9,711 nt of DNA from an uncultured Acidobacteriota bacterium (GTDB lineage Bacteria; Acidobacteriota; Blastocatellia; Pyrinomonadales; Pyrinomonadaceae): assembly GCA_902826505.1 (NCBI GenBank), contig CADEFG010000135.1, positions 1 through 9,711 of the forward strand, read 5' to 3'. Each line of letters opens with the position of its first letter. Position 1 is the stretch's first letter. Positions 1 to 6,192 of this stretch are shown here, one piece after another. The translations under genes and the position numbers were made by a program. The notes beneath the pieces were generated by a model. It saw only the letters and a list, made by a program, of their open reading frames with translations, did not search any database and was not told where the DNA came from.

Positions 1-1
1 C

Positions 2-181
2 ATTTTCTGGGCAGCGGGTCGCGTCGGCGGACGGGTTTCGGGCAGACTTGATTGGTTCGCCGGAAAAGACATTAAAATCAAGGGCAAACCGCAAACGATC
101 GGCAATCTAAAGGATGAAAACGGCACGCCTTTGTCCGATCACGACGCAATCGCTTTGGACTTTACACTTTCAAAAAGTTAA
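2..181 (+). CDS. Endonuclease/exonuclease/phosphatase-family protein, C-terminal fragment
   Basis: This is the last 59 codons of a gene that enters from the left edge, open in frame 2 and ending in TAA. The fragment ends with S-D-H-D-A-I-A-L-D-F (the SDH at fragment residues 45-47). This matches the C-terminal strand-turn of the endonuclease/exonuclease/phosphatase superfamily, where the Asp-His pair belongs to the metal-dependent phosphodiester hydrolysis site and is followed by a hydrophobic beta strand. The preceding segment (RLDWFAGKDIKIKG) also resembles the 'IDyi..s..l.v' strand before the final loop. Substrate cannot be deduced: members cleave DNA, phospholipids or inositol phosphates. 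The next small gene follows after a short gap on the same strand, so the two may be cotranscribed. The family call rests on one motif in a short fragment. Confidence 0.65.
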   Translation: MFWAAGRVGGRVSGRLDWFAGKDIKIKGKPQTIGNLKDENGTPLSDHDAIALDFTLSKS

Positions 182-224
182 AATCGAAATTTCCGGAAGA
201 CTTTTGACTTTGGGATTAAATATT

Positions 225-479
225 ATGGAAGTATCATTTTGCCAGACGCTCAGCTTTAACGCTGATACATTTGAATACGACGTTGTTTCACAGGAAAGCG
301 GCAACGCGACGGTTATTAAATTCCCGATCGACCAAAAACTTTTTAGTCCCGGCGATGTCGTCGTCGTTTTGCAGGACGCGGACATCGTTTTTCACGGCAT
401 CATCGGAAAAATCGAAGACGGCGAAGCGTATGCTTCAGACCCGAAAGGCTCGCTGCTCGCGGCAGCCACCGTCCAGTAA
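225..479 (+). CDS. Small hypothetical protein, beta-rich (84 aa)
   Basis: I do not recognise this protein. From ATG 225 it is 84 residues, ends in TAA, and starts 43 nt after the stop of the upstream nuclease-like gene. In-frame TTG codons at 204 and 210 are alternative starts, and a GGAAG at 195-199 is better spaced for TTG 210 than for ATG 225, so the N-terminus is uncertain. The sequence alternates hydrophobic and polar residues. A GDVVVVLQDADIVFHGIIGKIEDG stretch is split here as GDVVVVLQ (about residues 44-51) and VFHGIIGKIEDG (about 56-67), suggesting two strands joined by a turn, as in small beta-barrel or baseplate-like folds. There is no signal peptide, membrane segment or cysteine cluster. 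Codon use resembles its neighbours. It is probably a real gene, but no function is claimed. Confidence 0.6.
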   Translation: MEVSFCQTLSFNADTFEYDVVSQESGNATVIKFPIDQKLFSPGDVVVVLQDADIVFHGIIGKIEDGEAYASDPKGSLLAAATVQ

Positions 480-523
480 TTGGCAGTTGGCGGTTAAAAA
501 ATTATCGAAAATCAAAACAAAAC

Positions 524-552
524 TTGACGCGTTTTGTGATTTAAGCTAATTT
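524..552 (+). promoter_or_regulatory. Probable sigma-70-type promoter of tRNA-Ala
   Basis: TTGACG (524-529) is a 5/6 match to the -35 consensus. It is followed after 17 nt by TAATTT (547-552), a weak -10. Transcription would start near 559, about 40 nt before the tRNA. It lies in the gap between the small CDS and the tRNA, where a promoter is expected. The -10 element is poor, so the exact position is uncertain. Confidence 0.45.
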
Positions 553-560
553 AATTTTCG

Positions 561-597
561 CAGATTTGAAATTTAAAATCTGAAATTTGAAATTCAA
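561..597 (+). repeat. AT-rich inverted/direct repeat block
   Basis: CAGATTT (561-567) and AAATCTG (576-582) form a perfect 7-bp inverted repeat around an 8-nt spacer. They are followed by further GAAATTTGAAATT-type units up to the tRNA. Blocks of interchanging GATTTGAAAT/AAATCTGAAA words occur between genes in several Acidobacteriota and Planctomycetota genomes (from memory). This copy sits in the leader of the tRNA transcript. Confidence 0.55.
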
Positions 598-600
598 AAC

Positions 601-677
601 GGGGATGTAGCTCAGTTTGGCAGAGCGCTGCGTTCGCAATGCAGAGGTCAGGAGTTCGACCCTCCTCATCTCCACCA
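601..677 (+). tRNA. tRNA-Ala (anticodon CGC)
   Basis: A full cloverleaf can be drawn. Acceptor GGGGATG (601-607) pairs with CATCTCC (667-673). The D stem is GCTC/GAGC (610-613/623-626). The anticodon stem CTGCG/TGCAG carries loop TTCGCAA (633-639) with anticodon CGC at 635-637, reading GCG codons. The variable loop has five nt. The T stem AGGAG/CTCCT has loop TTCGACC. The discriminator is A674 and CCA (675-677) is encoded. The third acceptor pair is G603-T671, the G3-U70 wobble that is the identity signal of alanyl-tRNA synthetase, which independently confirms alanine. The only other non-Watson-Crick pair is the G-T closing the anticodon loop. Confidence 0.97.
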
Positions 678-686
678 AATATTATC

Positions 687-721
687 AAGCACTTACCGAG
701 CGTAAGTGCTTTTTCTTTTTT
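687..721 (+). terminator. Intrinsic terminator of the tRNA-Ala unit
   Basis: A perfect 10-bp stem, AAGCACTTAC (687-696) with GTAAGTGCTT (702-711), encloses the loop CGAGC and runs into TTTTTCTTTTTT. It begins 9 nt after the tRNA CCA end. The T tract is present only in the plus direction, so it should not terminate transcription of the opposing gene. The remaining 722-872 stretch, up to the stop of the opposing gene, shows no recognisable feature. Confidence 0.93.
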
Positions 722-872
722 GGCGAGTGGTAGGATTTTGGCACGATTTTCTTTTTCCAGGCTATTAACTGCTTCGCGCAGAATCTCTTTTCCGCGTTTG
801 TAACGGTAAAAACTCCCATTTTGGGGTGTCATTTGTGTGCTGAAATTGGCAAACCGTTCGGACAATCGAGTT

Positions 873-3839
873 TTATGTTTCTCGGAGGTCATAGCGACCG
901 AGTTTAAGCTGCAACCCGCGCCGTGTAATGCCGAGTTCCCTCGCCGAACGACTGATATTGCGATTATTTTTTTTGAGCGTGACAAATATCATTTCTCTTT
1001 CGAGCTTTTCAATCGCTTCCGGCATTGACAGATCAAAATAGGAAAAAGCTGCCGTCATCAAAGATTCCGTCGCCGGAGTAGAAACCAATCGCAATTCGAG
1101 CGAAAGTTCGGCGGGCGTGATAATCGAGTTATCTTCTGAACGGGCAATAATGCGTTGGATTTCGTTACACAGTTCACGGACATTTGCCTGCCATTCACCA
1201 ACCGCCAGCAAATCAATTGTTTGCGCGGCAATTTGGATATTTTGACGATTGAATTTATCCGAATAAACTTTTACATAATGATTTATCAAAGCGGGAATTT
1301 CAGAACGTCTTTCCCGAAGCGGCGGAACCTGCAGACGAATGACATTGAGCCGATAATAAAGGTCTTCACGAAAAGTTCCTTCGGCAACCATCTGTTCGAG
1401 GTCGGCGTTGGTCGCGGCAACGATTCGCACGTCCGTCTTGATCGGATGATTTTCGCCAAGCGGCTGAATTTCTCCTTCCTGCAAAAACCTCAGAAGTTTC
1501 GGTTGAATTTCAAGCGGCAAATCGCCGACTTCATCGAGAAAAAGCGTGCCCCCCGAAGCCGCGAGAATCACGCCTTCGCTGTTCGTGGTCGCGCCCGTGA
1601 ACGCACCCTTTCGATAACCGAAAAGATATGCGTCGGAAAGCTCTTTCGGAACCGCCGTGCAGTTAAACGGGATGAAAGGTTGATTGCTTCGCGCCGACAA
1701 ACGATGAATTGATTGCGCGATAAGTTCTTTGCCGGTTCCCGATTCGCCCGTGATCAAAACAGTGACGTCGGACGAACGGATTTTGCGAATCTCTTCGACC
1801 AGATTTTCCATCGCCGGACTCGTGTAAATAAAATCCGGCATCGAATCCTCTTCGGAGATTTTTTTCAATTCTTTTTTCTCAGGTCTCCGCGCCGGATTTG
1901 ACTGCGCCGCGCAGGCTGTGAGACCAATCTGGACGATTTTCAAAAGAGGTTCGAGCGAAAGATTTTCGGTCAAAACGGCGGACGCGAGCGGCGCGATAAT
2001 TAAAAAAACGGGTTTTTCCTGCGGCGTCTGAAATTTACGGAAAAACCAATCTTTCTTTTTTGCAAATTCTTCGAGAGTTGCCGCGTCGGTTTTGTTTTCG
2101 ATTTCCCTGATTAACCGCAAGTTTTCGACATCTTTGAAACCGTATTTGACGGCGACACTCAATTTGTTGAAAGCATCGGGCGCAAGTATCAAAATATTTT
2201 CGGCTTTTGTTTCAAGATGCAAAACGGAAGCAAGTTCGTGGAGAAGAAGTTCGCGGGAAATCATTGAATCGGCGAGCCGCGCCGTGAGCGAGTGAATCAA
2301 TGATGCGGTGTTTGTTTGGACAACAAATTTTGCAGACGAAATTTTTGAAAGATTTTCGGTCGCCTGTTCGAGATTGAGCGCGGCGCCCATCGCCGAAAAA
2401 TCTTTGATTGCCTGATTGATAAATTCCTTTGCCTTTTCAGGATTTGTTTTTCCGAAGGAAAATCCGAGCCAGTAGTTTGCCAAAGCCAAACGATACCGGT
2501 CGCCGAGCATTTCAAAAATCGAAACGCTTTTGCCGAAATGTTGGCGGGCAATGTCGTAATCGCCGCGTGAAATTGCCAAAACGCCTTGCAGTCTCTGAAG
2601 TTCGCCGACAAATCCGAGATCAATCTGCGTTTGCGACGTTTCGTCCTGTAAAACCTGCAACCGCTCGCCGCATTTCACGAAATCCTCCTGCATTAAAAAG
2701 GCTTCGGCGTTGAGCAGATGCGCTTCGCGGACGGCTTGACGGTCGCCGATTTTTTCGCCGATCTGCAAAACCTTCCGCGCATTTTTCAAAGCCGCCCGCG
2801 GATTTTTTTCGGCGAGAAAACATTTCCCCAAAGTTCGCAGAGATTGCCACGCATACCATTTGTTTTGATGTTCTTCGGCGATTCGGACGGCTTTTTCCAA
2901 AAACATTCGGGCTTCGGAAAGTTCGCCCTGCAAAATTTTCAGTTCGCCCAAAGAGTCAAGCACCATCGGCAGTTTCGCGCTTCTCGAATCAATACTTTCG
3001 GCTAATTCAAGGGCTTTTTTAAATTCGATTTCGGCGCGTTTCCAATCGCCGAGAAGCGTCAAATGAACGCCGAGATTGTTGTAACCGGCAATCGCATTGG
3101 TCTTGTGTTCGGTCGTTTCGTAATAGCTGATTGCCTTTTCAAGATGGCTGATGCCTTCGTTGACGCGGCGTACAAAAATACAGACCGCCGCCAGATTCGT
3201 GTAGGTCATTCCGAGCAGGTAAGCCGCCGGGTTGTCGCCGACAAGTTTTAAAACCTGTTCAAGATGTTCGAGCGCGAGTTCGTATTCGCCTTCGAAAAGT
3301 TCGACCAACGCGACGGCAAAATAGCTTTCGGCAAGTCCGCGCCAATCACCCGTGTGGCGGAAATGCGCGAGAGCTTTGACGGCGTGATCGCGGGCAATCG
3401 GATATTCGTTAATTGTCCGGTAAATGCGCGAAAGCGCAAGATAAACCAATCCGAGCGCGGCATCATTTTTCTGATTGCTCAAATCGCGCAAAGCCGAATT
3501 AAGTAGCGCGATTGCCTTCGGGAAATCGCCCGTGTAATTGTAAGCCAAAGCCAGACGGACTTTGACCCGGATGCGGGTTTCAAATTCGAGTTTATTGAGA
3601 ACATTTTCCGTTTCGTAATTTTGGAGTGTTTCAACTGCTTCGGCGTGTCTGCCCTGGAGTTCCAAAGATTCACACAAAAGACATTTCGCCCGTGCTGACA
3701 ATTCGGCATCGTATCTGTTTTGACTCAGAAAAACGGAAAGACGCTTTTGAGCCGCAGAAGAAAGTCCGCGATCGATCTCCAGTCGGATTTCTTTCAGTTC
3801 ACTATTCGAATTGCGCTGTTTTGTCTGGGCAAATGTCAT
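873..3839 (-). CDS. Sigma-54-dependent enhancer-binding activator with N-terminal TPR array
   Basis: This 988-residue transcription activator uses ATP hydrolysis to remodel RNA polymerase-sigma54. Residues about 45-500 are helical tetratricopeptide-like repeats (for example 'GDFPKAIALLNSAL' and 'GEYELALEHLEQVL'), a presumed protein- or peptide-sensing scaffold. About 510-645 resembles a divergent GAF domain. The AAA+ domain (about 670-900) carries Walker A GESGTGKE (698-705), the sigma54-contacting GAFTGA (745-750), Walker B GGTLFLDEVGDL (763-774), the arginine-finger region FREDLYYRLNV (823-833) and sensor II NVREL (886-890). A Fis-type helix-turn-helix (about 961-981) ends the protein. No phosphoacceptor receiver domain is seen, so control is probably by ligand or partner rather than a histidine kinase. 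The start ATG lies 14 nt after the protease stop, with GGAA (3845-3848) as a modest ribosome site, so the gene is almost certainly cotranscribed with the protease. FGYRKGAFTGA replaces the usual FGHEKGAFTGA, and WQANVREL replaces WPGNVREL. Confidence 0.95.
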   Translation of the reverse strand: MTFAQTKQRNSNSELKEIRLEIDRGLSSAAQKRLSVFLSQNRYDAELSARAKCLLCESLELQGRHAEAVETLQNYETENVLNKLEFETRIRVKVRLALAYNYTGDFPKAIALLNSALRDLSNQKNDAALGLVYLALSRIYRTINEYPIARDHAVKALAHFRHTGDWRGLAESYFAVALVELFEGEYELALEHLEQVLKLVGDNPAAYLLGMTYTNLAAVCIFVRRVNEGISHLEKAISYYETTEHKTNAIAGYNNLGVHLTLLGDWKRAEIEFKKALELAESIDSRSAKLPMVLDSLGELKILQGELSEARMFLEKAVRIAEEHQNKWYAWQSLRTLGKCFLAEKNPRAALKNARKVLQIGEKIGDRQAVREAHLLNAEAFLMQEDFVKCGERLQVLQDETSQTQIDLGFVGELQRLQGVLAISRGDYDIARQHFGKSVSIFEMLGDRYRLALANYWLGFSFGKTNPEKAKEFINQAIKDFSAMGAALNLEQATENLSKISSAKFVVQTNTASLIHSLTARLADSMISRELLLHELASVLHLETKAENILILAPDAFNKLSVAVKYGFKDVENLRLIREIENKTDAATLEEFAKKKDWFFRKFQTPQEKPVFLIIAPLASAVLTENLSLEPLLKIVQIGLTACAAQSNPARRPEKKELKKISEEDSMPDFIYTSPAMENLVEEIRKIRSSDVTVLITGESGTGKELIAQSIHRLSARSNQPFIPFNCTAVPKELSDAYLFGYRKGAFTGATTNSEGVILAASGGTLFLDEVGDLPLEIQPKLLRFLQEGEIQPLGENHPIKTDVRIVAATNADLEQMVAEGTFREDLYYRLNVIRLQVPPLRERRSEIPALINHYVKVYSDKFNRQNIQIAAQTIDLLAVGEWQANVRELCNEIQRIIARSEDNSIITPAELSLELRLVSTPATESLMTAAFSYFDLSMPEAIEKLEREMIFVTLKKNNRNISRSARELGITRRGLQLKLGRYDLRET

Positions 3840-3853
3840 TATTTTTCCGAAAT

Positions 3854-5794
3854 TCAGTTATGTAAAATTACAGGCATTTGCGTCGTGTTATCTCCGAAAA
3901 TTCGCGCGTTTGCCGATTGAATCAGCAAAGTGTTGAGATAATTCGCGTCGGCAACGATGACGCCGTCACAGACGATCACGCCGCCCGGCAGAATCAGCGT
4001 TCCGCTCGTCAAGGAATTCACTGAAACAAAAAAAGTTCCGCTTCCCAGCACGCCGCCGCCGCTTGTCTGAATCTGATCGGCGACGATTACGCCGTCCGAC
4101 ATCATTTCGCCGTCGCAGACAATTACGCCATCAGGGGTGATGATAATTCCGTCGCAGACAATCACGCCCAGATCGTAAATTTTCTGATATTTCAAAAACA
4201 GATCCGCGCCCCTCACAAAAGCGTGTCCGAGACTGATTCCCTGCGCCCACGAAAAAGTGTGTCCGGCGATGGTCGTTGTCGGATTCGGCATCGCGTTGGC
4301 TGTTAAAAACCGCGTTCCGAGCATCGGATTGTTCGGCAAATCCGGGCGGACGAGTTTTGCCAAGCGAACCGCGCCTTCGATATTCAATTGTCCCGCGCCT
4401 TGTTCAAATTCATTAAATCCGGCAAGCGGTTGCGCCGTGTATTGCAAAATCGCTTTGACCATATTCGGAGTCAGTTTCGGATTTGCCTGCAAAAGCAAAG
4501 CCGCCGCACCCGCAACAATCGGTGCTGCCATCGAAGTTCCGCTCAGAACCATCATATTGCGCGAATCGCTGAGGCTGACGTGCACGTCGAGCTGCGGGTT
4601 GTTTGCGACGAGCAGATTTCTCTCCGCATTTGCCGAAATCAGACGATTTCCGGGCGCGACTAAATCGGGTTTCAAAATATTGTCGAAATGTTTTACGCCG
4701 CTCGCGTCCGTGCTGAAACTGCGCGTTGGACCGCGCGAACTGTAAGTCGCCACCGAGTCATCCGCCCGCGACTCCGTGCCGAACGTATTGCTCGCGCCGA
4801 TCGTGATGACCGAAGGTTCGTTGCCGGGCGAATGAATCATTCCGTAAACTTTTCGCCCGAGCGCGTCTTTGCCGTTATTTCCGGCGGCGGCAACCACGAC
4901 GATTCCCGCATCAACAAGCCGCCGTGCGGCGCGGCACAAAGGATCGTCCAGATAAGAATCAACCGCCGGCATTCCGAGACTCAAATTAACGACGCGAATG
5001 TTAAAAGCTGTGCGATTTGCTAAAATCCAGTCGAGCGCGCTTAAAACATCGGTTAATCTGCCCGTGCCATTGGAATTTAAAACTCTTAAATTTAAAACTT
5101 TCGCATTTGAAGCCGTGCCTTGATACGCGCCGTCAGCGATTTGATCGTTTCCGGCGGCAAGTGCGGCAACGTGCGTTCCGTGTCCGAACATATCTTCAAC
5201 GGTAGCTTCACCCGTAAAATCACGGTTAAAAACAACGCGCCGCCGCCCGTTTGTGTCGAGAAAAGATTTATGGCTGTCATATAAACCCGAATCAAGCACC
5301 GCGATACCGATATTCGAGCCGTCAAGCGTTGTCGGATTCTGCGCCAAAACGCTGTCAACTCCGGTCGTCGAAGTAATATGACCGAAAAGCTCGACTTCGC
5401 GTTCGGGCGAAATAAATCCGACTTCCGGCAAATTGGCAAGCTGTGTCAGAGCATCCGCCGAAAGTTTGACGGCAAACGTCTCGAGTTTTGAAAATCGTTT
5501 CAGCGAATTTGTTTCGCTTTGCGCCAAAATCTGCAAAGCCTCCGAGCCCGGCGCAGTCTTAAATTGCACGACGGCTTTTATTTCACCACCGCGAAACAGC
5601 AAATCGCCTTCGCGCAGATCGGCGGAAAGTTTTTCACTCGCTGTTTTGTTTTCTGACTTACTTTTTAAAGGGGAACGTTTTTGCGGCGTTTGTGTTTTTT
5701 GCGCTTGGGCAAAAGGCGGGAGCGCGCCAAACAAAATGGCATTTATTATCAAGCTACATAAAATCAGACGGATACCCGCCGTTATTTTTTTCAT
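3854..5794 (-). CDS. Secreted S8 family serine protease (subtilase) with GVIVCDG-repeat tail
   Basis: This 646-residue subtilisin-like endopeptidase is probably exported through Sec. The start at 5794 is chosen because GGAGGA lies 6 nt upstream and because MKK is followed directly by a hydrophobic core and an A-Q-A cleavage site near residue 31. An upstream in-frame ATG (5836) would bury this signal. Residues about 60-135 look like an inhibitor-type propeptide. The catalytic triad is complete: D168 (AVLDSG), H205 (GHGTHVAALAAG) and S421 (SGTSMAAP), with oxyanion N306 (AAAGNNG). The catalytic domain ends near 478. The tail (about 480-646) has five GVIV(C/A)D units at residues 543, 556, 568, 605 and 611. 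C547, C560 and C609 are three of only four cysteines predicted in the mature chain. The next gene, a sigma-54 activator, follows after 14 nt. Substrate is unknown; a processing role for surface proteins is only a guess. Confidence 0.95.
   Translation of the reverse strand: MKKITAGIRLILCSLIINAILFGALPPFAQAQKTQTPQKRSPLKSKSENKTASEKLSADLREGDLLFRGGEIKAVVQFKTAPGSEALQILAQSETNSLKRFSKLETFAVKLSADALTQLANLPEVGFISPEREVELFGHITSTTGVDSVLAQNPTTLDGSNIGIAVLDSGLYDSHKSFLDTNGRRRVVFNRDFTGEATVEDMFGHGTHVAALAAGNDQIADGAYQGTASNAKVLNLRVLNSNGTGRLTDVLSALDWILANRTAFNIRVVNLSLGMPAVDSYLDDPLCRAARRLVDAGIVVVAAAGNNGKDALGRKVYGMIHSPGNEPSVITIGASNTFGTESRADDSVATYSSRGPTRSFSTDASGVKHFDNILKPDLVAPGNRLISANAERNLLVANNPQLDVHVSLSDSRNMMVLSGTSMAAPIVAGAAALLLQANPKLTPNMVKAILQYTAQPLAGFNEFEQGAGQLNIEGAVRLAKLVRPDLPNNPMLGTRFLTANAMPNPTTTIAGHTFSWAQGISLGHAFVRGADLFLKYQKIYDLGVIVCDGIIITPDGVIVCDGEMMSDGVIVADQIQTSGGGVLGSGTFFVSVNSLTSGTLILPGGVIVCDGVIVADANYLNTLLIQSANARIFGDNTTQMPVILHN
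3941..4174 (-). repeat. In-gene repeats encoding GVIV(C/A)D units
   Basis: The protease tail contains short repeats visible at DNA level. On the plus strand, CCGTCGCAGACAATTACGCC (4110-4129) recurs at 4149-4168 with one change, exactly 39 bp (13 codons) away. A third copy with a few changes is at 3963-3982. Related GACGATTACGCC and CGATGACGCC words encode the GVIVAD variants. The near-identity of the copies points to recent duplication or conversion, or to strong codon constraint. Confidence 0.85.
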
Positions 5795-5800
5795 ATTTAA

Positions 5801-5806
5801 TCCTCC
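5801..5806 (-). promoter_or_regulatory. Shine-Dalgarno site of the S8 protease
   Basis: GGAGGA on the minus strand lies 6 nt before ATG 5794. It fixes the protease start there rather than at the ATG 42 nt further upstream, which has no such site. Confidence 0.85.
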
Positions 5807-5899
5807 CGAATTGTTCAAAAAATATCGCCATTTCAATCAAACAGTGTTTCGGATTTACTGAAAAAGACATCGCTCTTAAATTTTTGTTAATTTTTTCGA

Positions 5900-5934
5900 T
5901 GCGAACCTGCTTCGCACTGCGAACCTGCTTCGCA
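5900..5934. repeat. Tandem pair of 17-bp palindromes (TGCGAA-N5-TTCGCA)
   Basis: TGCGAACCTGCTTCGCA occurs at 5900-5916 and again at 5918-5934, two identical copies with centres 18 bp apart. Each is a perfect 6-bp inverted repeat around CCTGC. The form suits a dimeric DNA-binding protein, such as the Fis-type activator encoded next door, or alternatively a small dispersed hairpin repeat. The pair lies about 200-220 bp upstream of the sigma-54 promoter. Confidence 0.85.
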
Positions 5935-6001
5935 CTTGATTGGTCAAACCGTTTTATTGATTGAGCTTTTCGCAGATAAAAATTCTTTTCTAAGCGAAAA
6001 G

Positions 6002-6018
6002 TGCGAACTTGCTTCACA
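6002..6018. repeat. Third, degenerate copy of the TGCGAA-N5-TTCGCA palindrome
   Basis: TGCGAACTTGCTTCACA differs from the tandem copies at two positions, and one of these breaks the symmetry of the right arm. Its centre is 84 bp from the second copy, which is eight turns of 10.5 bp, and about 118 bp upstream of the centre of the sigma-54 promoter. Confidence 0.7.
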
Positions 6019-6119
6019 GTTTTTGCTCCCGGACAATTAACTTCAAAAATTTCGCCAATAACTCATAAAAGCTCGATTTTTATTGGGCAAAACGAATTAT
6101 CGAGATGCCGCCGCAGCGT

Positions 6120-6136
6120 TTGGCACGGCGGTTGTA
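6120..6136 (+). promoter_or_regulatory. Sigma-54 (RpoN) promoter of the glycan gene cluster
   Basis: TTGGCACGGCGGTTGTA matches the sigma-54 consensus YTGGCACGrNNNTTGCW at every defined position except one (T for C in the -12 element). GG at 6122-6123 and G at 6134 keep the required 12-nt spacing. Transcription would start near 6147, giving a leader of about 46 nt before ATG 6193. No competing sigma-70 promoter is evident. A gene for a sigma-54 activator lies in the oppositely oriented neighbouring unit, which fits local control. Confidence 0.75.
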
Positions 6137-6180
6137 AATAGGTTTCGTGACCACAAAGAAATTGCGAGTCATTTTCGAAA

Positions 6181-6186
6181 AAGGAG
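6181..6186 (+). promoter_or_regulatory. Shine-Dalgarno site of the first glycosyltransferase
   Basis: AAGGAG lies 6 nt before ATG 6193. It supports that start even though it leaves a leader of about 55 residues before the first Rossmann strand of the protein. Confidence 0.85.
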
Positions 6187-6192
6187 AAAAAA

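Larger units (their letters stand above)
5795..6192. promoter_or_regulatory. Divergent control region between protease/activator and glycan genes
   Basis: This 398-bp gap lies between two genes transcribed away from each other, and no gene is seen in it. It contains the protease ribosome site, three copies of a 17-bp palindrome (two at 5900-5934, one degenerate at 6002-6018), a CTCGAT/ATCGAG dyad (6072-6077 and 6099-6104), a sigma-54-type promoter (6120-6136) and the ribosome site of the first glycosyltransferase. I found no convincing -35/-10 pair for the minus-strand protease promoter, and no GG-N10-GC sigma-54 pattern on the minus strand. Confidence 0.8.

Noticed and set aside
739..753. 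Second possible sigma-54 site (TGGCACG at 739-745)
   Set aside because: The -24 half is perfect, but the -12 half reads TCTT with no GC at the required spacing, and it points into the antisense of the activator's 3' end.
808..830. Possible terminator for the activator gene on the minus strand
   Set aside because: ACACCC/GGGAGT pairs over only six positions with one mismatch before TTTTT. The stem is too weak to call, although a terminator is expected somewhere in this gap.
551..985. Minus-strand ORF of 144 codons across the tRNA gene
   Set aside because: It reads antisense through the tRNA (the familiar EEGRTPDLCIANAAL string produced by antisense tRNA) and through the AT-rich repeat, and overlaps the end of the activator gene. 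It is a spurious ORF.
5795..5836. Upstream start (ATG 5836) for the S8 protease
   Set aside because: It would add 14 polar and aromatic residues before the signal peptide and has no ribosome site, whereas ATG 5794 has GGAGGA at 6 nt.
5901..5936. CRISPR-like array at the tandem palindromes
   Set aside because: There are only two abutting copies with no unique spacers between them, and no cas genes are present.
5692..5964. Plus-strand ORF across the protease start and the palindromic repeats
   Set aside because: It covers the signal-peptide region antisense and translates the palindromes into RTCFALRTCFAL. It has no ribosome site and no plausible protein character.
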